Below are positions 8,804 to 15,517 of a DNA stretch of 64,000 nucleotides, piece after piece. Origin of the DNA: Caballeronia catudaia (GTDB lineage: Bacteria; Pseudomonadota; Gammaproteobacteria; Burkholderiales; Burkholderiaceae); contig NZ_FCOF02000037.1 of assembly GCF_001544755.2 (NCBI RefSeq), positions 1-64,000 of the forward strand, given 5' to 3'. The notes under the pieces were generated by a model, which searched no databases, had not been told where the DNA came from, and was given only the letters and a program-made list of their open reading frames with translations. Both the position numbers and the translations under genes were made by a program. Within the stretch, counting starts at the first letter, position 1. Each line of letters starts with the position of its first letter.

Positions 8804-8935
8804 TCAACCGCCGCTTGCCTTGTCGACCGCCCGCGTCCGTTGCGCCCGCGCCTCCGTGATCAGCCCATAGGAGGCATAGTATTTGAAAATATTGCGTACA
8901 TAGGTCGTGGTTTCGCTACCTGTCTTCTCCGCGTG
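8804..8935 (-). pseudogene. C-terminal remnant resembling a lytic transglycosylase
   Basis: The last 43 codons before the stop at 8804-8806 read SETTTYVRNIFKYYASYGL and a basic tail. ETxxYVRNI..YYxxY is the helix that normally closes soluble lytic transglycosylase (SLT) domains. The catalytic glutamate and the rest of the domain are missing, so this can only be a remnant. A short secretion-signal-like ORF lies 88 bp upstream on the same strand and may be the other end of the same broken gene. The family call rests on one motif. Confidence 0.4.
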
Positions 8936-9023
8936 TGAATACCTTTGTTCCGAAGATGCAAGTCTTGGCGACGCGTTCTTCGTCAGGAACGCGGACTGGC
9001 AAGGAAGCAGACTTACGCGACGA

Positions 9024-9179
9024 CTAGAGTCGCGACGGGGCGATGTTGGTCCCGCTTTCCCCGGAGGCCGAAGCAGCGGCTGGTGCAATCGCCGCCGTCG
9101 GCGTCGGTGCCGGCGTTGAGCCGCTGAGAAGGAATCCAGCCGATGTCAGGAAAATAACGGCTGACAATAGTATTGCCAT
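9024..9179 (-). CDS. Short ORF with secretion-signal-like N-terminus
   Basis: 51 codons from ATG 9179, with GAGG eight bases upstream. The product has a hydrophobic N-terminal segment (AILLSAVIFLTSAGFLLSG) and then a Pro/Ala/Thr-rich stretch with TPAPTPTAA and APAAASASG. It looks like an export signal plus linker. It may be a small envelope protein, or the 5' end of the lytic transglycosylase whose 3' remnant lies just downstream, with the catalytic core deleted. No family was recognised. Confidence 0.35.
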   Translation of the reverse strand: MAILLSAVIFLTSAGFLLSGSTPAPTPTAAIAPAAASASGESGTNIAPSRL

Positions 9180-9362
9180 GGAATTTGCCTCGCCGCTGTG
9201 GGCGGCGCCTGCGGGCGCGGACCGCCATGCGCGCGGCACCCCAACGACTGGCGCCGTACTATCAAGCTACGCCTGCACCTCGCCATGCAATTGATGTGTG
9301 TCAAATCACCTGTGCGACGAAAGCGCCGATGCGTGGCTGGTCACCGGAACGTTCGGACGAAC

Positions 9363-9632
9363 TCAAGGGGAAACCTTCTCCCATCCGGGCCCCGGATCGC
9401 GTGCTGGTGCTCGGCCTCGCATCGTGTCTTCGAGAATTGCCGCCGGTGCGCCACCGCCGCGGAGCGCGCGGTCCACGACATAAACAACGCGTATGTGTGT
9501 GTCGGGGGTCGCGAGCATGGTGCCCGTGGCGAGCGCCGCAAACGACGTCGGACTGCCATCGATCGCGAACAGGATGCGCTGCAGTGCAACGACTTGCCTC
9601 CCGGCAGGCAGCCGATGCACTTGCTGGCTCAA
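9363..9632 (-). pseudogene. Truncated universal stress protein (UspA-like)
   Basis: An 89-codon frame from a TTG at 9632 contains QRILFAIDGSPTSFAALATG and HIRVVYVVD, the first beta strand and loop and the second strand of a UspA fold. It then runs into ILEDTMRGRAP and stops at 9363. Complete UspA domains are about 140-150 residues and end in a G-2x-G-9x-G(S/T) nucleotide-binding motif, which is not present in any frame here. It starts 15 bp after the stop of the CBS-BON gene on the same strand, a common pairing. It is probably a 3'-truncated pseudogene; a short functional form cannot be excluded. Confidence 0.55.
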
Positions 9633-9647
9633 CCCTTTCCCACGCGA

Positions 9648-10337
9648 CTAGGCAGCCGGCGGACGCCCGAAGTGCGCGATGACGTCCTTGACGCCCGGCG
9701 CGTTCTCCGCGGCGACGCGAATGGCGTTGCCTTCTTCCGCCCCGACGACCGGTCCCCAGAGGTGCACGACCCCGTTCTCGACGATGACGTTCTCCCGCGC
9801 GATGGCCCAGGGCTGGCCTTCCATCGCAGCGAGCACGTCTTCGCGAATCGCGTGATCGCCGTTCTCTGCCGCCGTGGGCACTTCGGGCGCCATCGTCACG
9901 AGCGCGCGAATCAGGTTGGAGCGGCTCACGACGCCGACCACCTTGCCGTCGCGCATGACCGGCACGCGCTTGATGCGTCGACGTTCGAGCAGCTCCGCGA
10001 TGTCGCCCACCGGACAGGATTCGGTGATCGTCGTGACGTCGGTGGTCATCACATCCCTGACCTTCCTCGCGTGCTCCTTCACGTACTGGCTCGCCAGCTC
10101 GGTCGTCGACGCCACCATTTCGAGCCACCAGGCACGCTGTTTGACGCCCGTTCCAATTTCCGCCCGATGCATCAGATCACCTTCCGTGATCATGCCGAGC
10201 AGCCTGCCAGCCTCGTCGACGACAGGCATTCCGCTGATACCCGCAAACACCATCGTGCCTGCCGCGTGCCGCACGGACATGTCGGGGCTGGCGGTGATGA
10301 TCGAAGTCGTCATGATGTCGGAAGCTCTCACGTTCAT
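9648..10337 (-). CDS. CBS-domain pair plus BON domain protein
   Basis: 229 residues. Two CBS repeats occupy about residues 1-60 (RASDIMTTSIITASPDMSV, GMPVVDEAGRLLGMITEGDL) and 85-145 (VRDVMTTDVTTITESCPV, RVPVMRDGKVVGVVSRSNL). A C-terminal BON domain lies at about 160-225 (VENGVVHLWGPV, AENAPGVKDVIAHF). Such proteins bind adenosine nucleotides through the CBS pair and occur near universal stress proteins in Burkholderiaceae. The start is uncertain: AGGAG abuts ATG 10337 directly, and a TTG six codons upstream is possible. Cytoplasmic; no signal peptide is seen. Confidence 0.85.
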   Translation of the reverse strand: MNVRASDIMTTSIITASPDMSVRHAAGTMVFAGISGMPVVDEAGRLLGMITEGDLMHRAEIGTGVKQRAWWLEMVASTTELASQYVKEHARKVRDVMTTDVTTITESCPVGDIAELLERRRIKRVPVMRDGKVVGVVSRSNLIRALVTMAPEVPTAAENGDHAIREDVLAAMEGQPWAIARENVIVENGVVHLWGPVVGAEEGNAIRVAAENAPGVKDVIAHFGRPPAA

Positions 10338-10423
10338 CTCCTGTCTCAATAGCAAACTCGGGCCGACGCACCTTCAGATTAATTTCCAAATGCACATTAG
10401 GCAAAGATTCGACGAAGTGGCGA

Positions 10424-10440
10424 ACTGATATTAAGTCAGT
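10424..10440. promoter_or_regulatory. Short inverted repeat upstream of the LysR gene
   Basis: ACTGA and TCAGT flank TATTAAG in the 252-bp gap between the divergent CBS-BON and LysR genes. The site is AT-rich against a GC-rich background and could be an operator or part of a promoter. Only one copy was seen and no regulator is assigned. Confidence 0.25.
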
Positions 10441-10589
10441 CAGGAAAACCGGTTCTTCGGATCGCATTCGCAAATCGCACCAATCGCGTCATTCGTTGCT
10501 GACAGCGAAGGCGCGGCCGCCTCATTCGACTTATGACATCATGACGTTCCCAACGCAGAAGCGCTCGCTCACCGGATTCCACAACGTCG

Positions 10590-11489
10590 ATGAACTTCAG
10601 GTCCTTGCAGTGCTTCGTCATTCTTGCCGAGGAACTGAACTTCAGCCGTGCGGCCGAGCGTCTGCATATCGCGCAACCCGCGCTGAGCCAGCAGATCAAG
10701 TTGCTGGAAGACCGGCTCGGCACCCAGCTCGTCGATCGCGCGCGGCGGCCGCTGCGCCTCACCGAAGCGGGCCACTATCTCTGCACGGAAGCGCGCCAGA
10801 TTCTCGGCTCCTGGGAACAGGCCAGCGTCGGCGCGCAGGAAATCGGCATTGGGCGGCGCGGCTGGCTGTCGATCGGCTTCACGCGATCCGCGATGTACAG
10901 CATTCTGCCGCCCGCGCTGAAGGCGTTCCATCAATCGCGCCCGGAAGTCGAGCTCAAGCTGTTCGAGATGCTGACCGAAGAGCAGACCGACGCGCTGCGG
11001 GACATGCGCATCCACGTCGGCATCGGGCGGCAGCCGCTCGCGATTCCCGGCTGCTCGTCTTATCCCCTGCTGCGCGAGCATGTCGTGGCCGTACTCTCGC
11101 CGGATCATCCGCTCGCGGCCAAGAAGAAGGTGCGTATCGTCGATCTGGCCGATACACCGCTCATCCTCTATCCGAAGCATCAGAACGCGCAGTTCAAGCG
11201 CACCGTGCAGTCGCTGTATCGCGATGCCGGCGTGACACCCTTCGTCGCGCATCAGGCCTACGAAATCCAGACCGCGATCGCGCTCGTCGCAGCGGGGCTC
11301 GGCGTGACCTTCGTCGGCGAATCGGTGGCGCGGCACGGACGCACCGACGTCGTGTTCCGTCATCTCGCGGGTCCGGGCGCGTCGCAATGGTCCACGCTCG
11401 CCGCGACCTTCCGCACGGACGATGACTCGGCTCATCTGCGGGCCTTTCTCGACTGCCTGCCACCGCCGCTTGCCGACGTCGCACTATAA
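10590..11489 (+). CDS. LysR-family transcriptional regulator (CatM/BenM-like)
   Basis: 299 residues. The N-terminal winged helix-turn-helix is classic (FVILAEELNFSRAAERLHIAQP, LSQQIKLLEDRLG, RPLRLTEAG). A co-inducer-binding domain follows from about residue 90 and includes GVTPFVAHQAYEIQTAIALV, like the aromatic-catabolism LysR members. It sits upstream of, and codirectional with, the MFS-hydratase-aldolase genes, so a role in inducing aromatic-acid catabolism is likely. A palindrome fitting a LysR T-N11-A site overlaps its stop codon at 11484-11503 and precedes the transporter gene. The effector is unknown. Confidence 0.9.
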   Translation: MNFRSLQCFVILAEELNFSRAAERLHIAQPALSQQIKLLEDRLGTQLVDRARRPLRLTEAGHYLCTEARQILGSWEQASVGAQEIGIGRRGWLSIGFTRSAMYSILPPALKAFHQSRPEVELKLFEMLTEEQTDALRDMRIHVGIGRQPLAIPGCSSYPLLREHVVAVLSPDHPLAAKKKVRIVDLADTPLILYPKHQNAQFKRTVQSLYRDAGVTPFVAHQAYEIQTAIALVAAGLGVTFVGESVARHGRTDVVFRHLAGPGASQWSTLAATFRTDDDSAHLRAFLDCLPPPLADVAL

Positions 11490-11503
11490 GCGAAGCCTTA
11501 TAG
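11484..11503. promoter_or_regulatory. Palindromic LysR-type operator candidate
   Basis: CTATAAG - 6 nt - CTTATAG is a perfect 7-bp inverted repeat that contains the T-N11-A pattern of LysR-type sites. It overlaps the stop codon of the LysR gene and lies about 170 bp upstream of the MFS gene start, where a LysR activator would bind to drive the downstream operon. There is no T-run after it, which argues against a terminator. Confidence 0.45.
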
Positions 11504-11674
11504 AAGAATAAGGAACGCGTCTTGGACGCGGGCTGCCGCGCTTCTTATCATCGGTTTTCGTGCTCGACCGGCTCGCCCTGCGCGCGGCCGTTCCCGAGCG
11601 GCGCACGGCGAAAGCCGTTCGTCAGGCAGGGCCGCAGAGCCCTCATGATCCGATGAAAAGAACGTGGAGACGGC

Positions 11675-12997
11675 ATGACCCCATTCAGTGAAGCGGCGAC
11701 CATGCGAAAGGTGTACGGGCGGCTCATGCCCCTGCTTTTCGCGATGATGTTCTTCAACTATCTCGACCGCATCAACATCGGCTTCGCGGCGCTCGACATG
11801 AACAAGGCGCTCGGCTTTTCGCCCGCCGTGTTCGGCTTCGCGGGCAGCATCTTCTTCGTCGGCTATATGGTGCTCGAAGTGCCGAGCAACCTGCTGCTGC
11901 ATCGCGTGGGCGCGCGCCGCTGGATCGCGCGGATTCTGCTGACGTGGGGCGCGGTGGCCGCCGTCACTGCCTTCGTCTTCGACGACAAGAGCTTCTACGT
12001 GCTGCGCTTTTTGCTCGGCGTGATGGAAGCGGGCTTTCTGCCGGGCGTCGCGGTGTATCTGACGAAGTGGTTCCCGGAGCGTTACCGGGCGCGCGCGGTG
12101 GGCGGCTACATCATCGCGGGATCGTTTTCCGCGGTGCTCGGCGGCCCGATCTCGACCGTTCTGATGACCTACGCCAATGGCATCCTCGGCCTGCAGGGAT
12201 GGCAATGGATGTTCATCCTCGAAGGCATTCCGGCGATGCTGCTCGGCCTGCTCACGCTGCGCATCATGACGGAGCGCCCCGCCGACGCCGACTGGCTCGC
12301 CGACAACGAAAAGCAATGGCTCGAAACGACGCTCGCGGCCGAGCGTGAAGCCGTTGGCGGCAACACGCATTTTCCGCTGCTGCGCGTGGCGGGCGACATC
12401 CGCGTATGGAGCCTCGCGTGTCTGTTCGGCTGCGCGCTGGTGGGCATCTACGGGCTCTTTCTGTGGCTGCCGCAGATCGTCAAGAGTCTCGGTCATCTGA
12501 GCAATATCGAAGTCGGCTTTCTGTCGGCGGCGCCGCCGCTGCTGGGCGTGCTGGGCACCTTCATCATCAGCCGCAGTTCCGACCGCACCGGCGATCGCAA
12601 GAAGCATCTCGCCTTCGTCTACGGCATGAGCGCCATCGCGATCGCGGGAAGCGCGTATGCGCCGAATCCCGTCATCGCTTATGCGCTGCTTTGCGTGACG
12701 GGCCTCTTCATCTACGCCGGCAACCCGCTGTTCTGGAGCCTCGCGTCGTCGTTCAGGACCGGCGCGGCGGGCGCGGCGACCATCGCGCTCATCAATACGA
12801 TCGCGCAGTTCGGCGGGCTCGTCGGGCCGTGGAGCATCGGCCTCGTGCGCAACGCAACGGGCAACTTCAAGCTCGCCTTGCTGACCATCGCCGCGTTCCT
12901 GGTCGTCGCGACGGTCATCGCGCTTGTGATGCGCGTCCGGCCCGCCGACGACGAAGACGCTTCGCTGCCCGCCGCCGATCCGGCCGCGCGCACCTGA
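11675..12997 (+). CDS. MFS transporter, anion:cation symporter (ACS) type
   Basis: 440 residues with 12 predicted helices. The NYLDRINIGFAALDM motif in helix 1 and YLTKWFPERYRARAVG in the middle are hallmarks of the ACS group (phthalate, tartrate, 4-hydroxyphenylacetate and gallate carriers). ATG 11675 has GGAG six bases upstream. It lies between a LysR regulator and the oxalomesaconate hydratase/aldolase genes, so an aromatic acid or a tricarboxylic intermediate of that pathway is a likely substrate. Inner membrane, proton symport by family analogy. The exact substrate is inferred from context only. Confidence 0.88.
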   Translation: MTPFSEAATMRKVYGRLMPLLFAMMFFNYLDRINIGFAALDMNKALGFSPAVFGFAGSIFFVGYMVLEVPSNLLLHRVGARRWIARILLTWGAVAAVTAFVFDDKSFYVLRFLLGVMEAGFLPGVAVYLTKWFPERYRARAVGGYIIAGSFSAVLGGPISTVLMTYANGILGLQGWQWMFILEGIPAMLLGLLTLRIMTERPADADWLADNEKQWLETTLAAEREAVGGNTHFPLLRVAGDIRVWSLACLFGCALVGIYGLFLWLPQIVKSLGHLSNIEVGFLSAAPPLLGVLGTFIISRSSDRTGDRKKHLAFVYGMSAIAIAGSAYAPNPVIAYALLCVTGLFIYAGNPLFWSLASSFRTGAAGAATIALINTIAQFGGLVGPWSIGLVRNATGNFKLALLTIAAFLVVATVIALVMRVRPADDEDASLPAADPAART

Positions 12998-13027
12998 ATC
13001 CCGATCACGACGACAGGAAAACCCCGC

Positions 13028-14068
13028 ATGATCATTGATTGTCACGGTCACTACACGACCTCGCCGCCACAGCACGAAGCGTGGCGCGCGCAGCAGATCG
13101 CCGCGCTGAAGGACGGCGCATCGCCGCCGCCGCGCCCCGCCATTTCCGACGATGAAATCCGCGAGAGCATCGAAGGCGGTCAGTTGCGCATCCAGCGCGA
13201 GCGCGGCACCGACCTCACGATCTTCTCGCCGCGCGCCGCCGGCATGGGCCATCATCTGGCCCCGGCCGAGGCCAACGCGGTCTGGTCGCGCGAATGCAAC
13301 GACCTCGTGCATCGCGTGTGCGCGCTCTTTCCGCGTAACTTCGTCGGTGTGTGCCAGTTGCCGCAGGCGCCGGGCGTCGCGCCTGCGAACTGCATCGCCG
13401 AATTGCGGCGCTGCGTGGAGGAACTCGGTTTCATCGGCTGCAATCTGAATCCCGATCCTTCGGGCGGTCACTGGACCGGGCTGCCGCTGACCGACCGCTC
13501 GTGGTATCCGCTCTACGAAGCAATGGTCGAGCTCGACGTGCCCGCGATGATCCACGTTTCGTCGTCGTGCAATGCGAACTTCCATGCGACCGGCGCGCAT
13601 TACATCAATGGCGACACCTCGGCCTTCATGCAGTTGCTGCAAGCCGACCTGTTCGCCGATTTCCCGTCGCTGAAGTTCATCATTCCGCATGGCGGCGGCG
13701 CGGTGCCGTATCACTGGGGACGTTATCGCGGGCTCGCGCAGGACATGAAGCGGCCGCTGCTCACCGAGTATCTGCTGAAGAACGTCTTCTTCGATACCTG
13801 CGTCTATCACCAGCCGGGCGCCGAATTGCTCGCGAAGGTGATTCCGGCGAAGAACATCCTGTTCGCATCGGAGACGATCGGCGCGGTGCAGGGCATCGAT
13901 CCCGAAACCGGCCATTACTTCGACGACACGCGCCGCTATATCGATGCGATCGAATGGCTCAGCGATGCGGATCGACAGCGCATCTACGAGGGCAACGCGC
14001 GCGACGTGTACGCACGCCTGTCCGCGCAGCTCGAACGACAAGGATCGACCGAAGGAGCGACGACATGA
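13028..14068 (+). CDS. ligJ: 4-oxalomesaconate hydratase (LigJ-type amidohydrolase)
   Basis: 346 residues of an amidohydrolase-superfamily protein. The sequence closely follows LigJ: MIIDCHGHYTT start, RGTDLTIFSPRA, NLNPDPSGGHWT, HATGAHYINGDTSAFMQ, PHGGGAVPYHWGR, and ASETIGAVQGIDP. Probable zinc ligands are His6 and His8 (CHGH), His176 and Glu282, matching those described for LigJ; His221 is also conserved. It hydrates 4-oxalomesaconate to 4-carboxy-4-hydroxy-2-oxoadipate in gallate/protocatechuate-4,5 degradation. Its stop overlaps the next start (ATGA), and the next gene encodes the aldolase acting on its product. No ring-cleavage dioxygenase is in the window. Confidence 0.9.
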   Translation: MIIDCHGHYTTSPPQHEAWRAQQIAALKDGASPPPRPAISDDEIRESIEGGQLRIQRERGTDLTIFSPRAAGMGHHLAPAEANAVWSRECNDLVHRVCALFPRNFVGVCQLPQAPGVAPANCIAELRRCVEELGFIGCNLNPDPSGGHWTGLPLTDRSWYPLYEAMVELDVPAMIHVSSSCNANFHATGAHYINGDTSAFMQLLQADLFADFPSLKFIIPHGGGAVPYHWGRYRGLAQDMKRPLLTEYLLKNVFFDTCVYHQPGAELLAKVIPAKNILFASETIGAVQGIDPETGHYFDDTRRYIDAIEWLSDADRQRIYEGNARDVYARLSAQLERQGSTEGATT

Positions 14069-14733
14069 ATCCGGCCGGATGGCGCGAATACGAATCGGCG
14101 GCTCAGGCGAGCCCCGCGATCCTCGACGCCTTGCGCGAACTCGCGGTCTCGCTTCTGAGCGACAACATGGCCCGCGTGAGCGGCACGACCGGCTTGCGTG
14201 CGTTTCACCGGCCGAAGCCGATGGCCGGCACCGCGGTCACGATACGCACGCGCGGCGGCGACAATCTCGCGATCCATCGCGCGTTCGACTACTGCCGTCC
14301 GGGCGACGTGCTCGTGATCGACGGCGCCGGAGAGCTCACGCAGGCGCTGATGGGCGACATCATGGCGAGCTTCGCGGAAAGCATCGGCGTGCAAGGCCTC
14401 GTCATCGACGGCGCCATCCGCGATGTCGGCGCGCTGAGCCAGCGTGCGTTTCCGGTCTATGCGCGCGGCGTGACGCATCGCGGACCGTACAAGAACGGTC
14501 CGGGCGAGATCAATGTGCCCGTGACCGTCGGCGGGATGGTGGTGCATCCGGGCGACATCGTCGTCGGCGATGAGGATGGCGTGCTCGCCATCGCGCCCAC
14601 GGATGTCGAAGCGGTGATCGAGGGCGCGCGCAAACAGGCGGCGAAGGAAGCAGCGGCGTTGCAGTCGATCGCGGAGGGACGCTTCGACCGTTCATGGGTC
14701 GCCCCGCAGCGCGACCGCATGATGAACGGCTGA
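14065..14733 (+). CDS. 4-carboxy-4-hydroxy-2-oxoadipate aldolase / RraA-like protein
   Basis: 222 residues of the RraA/HMG-CHA aldolase fold. Visible motifs are GTAVTIRTRGGDNLAIHRA, CRPGDVLVIDGAG, and GLVIDGAIRDVGAL with Arg119 and the metal-binding Asp120. These residues distinguish class II pyruvate aldolases from the RNase E inhibitor RraA. It cleaves 4-carboxy-4-hydroxy-2-oxoadipate to pyruvate and oxaloacetate. ATG 14065 overlaps the hydratase stop codon, so translation is coupled and the two steps are consecutive. The name LigK/GalC/ProA would be reasonable, but the exact subfamily cannot be fixed here. Confidence 0.87.
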   Translation: MNPAGWREYESAAQASPAILDALRELAVSLLSDNMARVSGTTGLRAFHRPKPMAGTAVTIRTRGGDNLAIHRAFDYCRPGDVLVIDGAGELTQALMGDIMASFAESIGVQGLVIDGAIRDVGALSQRAFPVYARGVTHRGPYKNGPGEINVPVTVGGMVVHPGDIVVGDEDGVLAIAPTDVEAVIEGARKQAAKEAAALQSIAEGRFDRSWVAPQRDRMMNG

Positions 14734-14741
14734 CGCCCGTC

Positions 14742-15134
14742 GTGCCCGACTATCTCGACATAGCCACACTGGTCGATCTCGCGCGACGCGCGCAAGCCCG
14801 AACGCCCGGGCCATGCGCGTGCACGAAAACGCCGCTGGACGGCTGGCAATCCCAGCCGCTGTCCCTCGACGAAACGCAGTTGCGCGAGATCGGCACGTTG
14901 ATGCCCGAACACGATCCCGAGCCGACCTTCGCCGAGTATCTGCCCGGCAAGATCGGCTATTGGTCGGCGGATGCGCCGATCGCGCCGCGCTACTTTCCGT
15001 ACAACCGGTGCGGCGTGTGGGAATGTTCGTCGTGCGGGCGTCTCTATCTGCGCTATACCGAAGGCGGAGGCTATTTCGTCGATCGCAGGATTCGCGCGCT
15101 GCGTCTGCATCTGATCGAGGATGCCGCGCTCTGA
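14742..15134 (+). CDS. Hypothetical protein with CxxC zinc-ribbon-like motif
   Basis: 130 residues from GTG 14742, nine bases after the aldolase stop; an in-frame ATG at 14694 would lie inside the aldolase gene. An N-terminal DYLDIATLVDLARRAQ helix is followed by cysteine-rich segments CAC and RCGVWECSSCGRLYLRYTEGGGYFVDRRIR. The CxxC plus upstream cysteines look like a small metal-binding ribbon. The C-terminus has a basic then aliphatic helix (RLHLIEDAAL). No function is recognised. It may be the last gene of the LysR-regulated operon or an independent gene next to the T6SS island. Confidence 0.65.
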   Translation: MPDYLDIATLVDLARRAQARTPGPCACTKTPLDGWQSQPLSLDETQLREIGTLMPEHDPEPTFAEYLPGKIGYWSADAPIAPRYFPYNRCGVWECSSCGRLYLRYTEGGGYFVDRRIRALRLHLIEDAAL

Positions 15135-15225
15135 GCGGTGATCGCCGCGTCGCCCCCGACCATCGGGACACTCCAGCCACGCTTTTATTCCCCCATCCCG
15201 CGCAAATAAATCGCCGCTTTCGCGC

Positions 15226-15255
15226 GGAACAAACTCCCACTCCCCGCTGTTTTGC
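15226..15255 (+). promoter_or_regulatory. ECF-type promoter P1 (upstream of the 44-aa/511-aa operon)
   Basis: GGAACAAA at 15226-15233, 14 nt, then TGTTTTGC at 15248-15255. This is the same architecture as three other sites in this window, including one in front of the ECF sigma factor gene. AT-rich bases lie upstream of the -35-like box. The predicted transcript would start near 15260, about 70 nt before ATG 15332. Confidence 0.6.
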
Positions 15256-15331
15256 TTTCGACGGTCGCGGCACACCGCAGCGGCCCCGAACGGCGCGATT
15301 CGTCCAGCGAACCGGCCACGCAGGAGGAATC

Positions 15332-15466
15332 ATGCACCGCGCAATCTATGTCGTCGACCAGAGCTACTTCAGCTTCGGCTGCTTCTATCGCGTGGACCTG
15401 CGCAGCCGCAGCGGCCGCCTCATCGAAACGCACTACGTGAAATTCAGCGAAATCGCGTGGTGCTAG
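15332..15466 (+). CDS. Small aromatic-rich protein, 44 aa
   Basis: 44 codons from ATG 15332, with a strong AGGAGG five bases upstream. The product is rich in Tyr, Phe and Arg (VVDQSYFSFGCFYRVDLRSR) and ends in a cysteine (EIAWC). There is no signal peptide and no membrane helix. It follows ECF-type promoter P1 and precedes the 511-aa gene by 51 bp, so both probably sit on one transcript. Function unknown. The Shine-Dalgarno quality and promoter make it more credible than a chance ORF. Confidence 0.6.
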   Translation: MHRAIYVVDQSYFSFGCFYRVDLRSRSGRLIETHYVKFSEIAWC

Positions 15467-15517
15467 GACGCATGCGGCGCAGCCATCGATCACATCAGGC
15501 TCGAGGAGACCCATTCC

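Noticed and set aside
11498..14041. 847-codon open frame on the minus strand, opposite the MFS and hydratase genes
   Set aside because: It is the antisense of two well-recognised genes, has the His/Arg/Glu-rich composition typical of mirror frames in high-GC DNA, and contains no recognisable domain.
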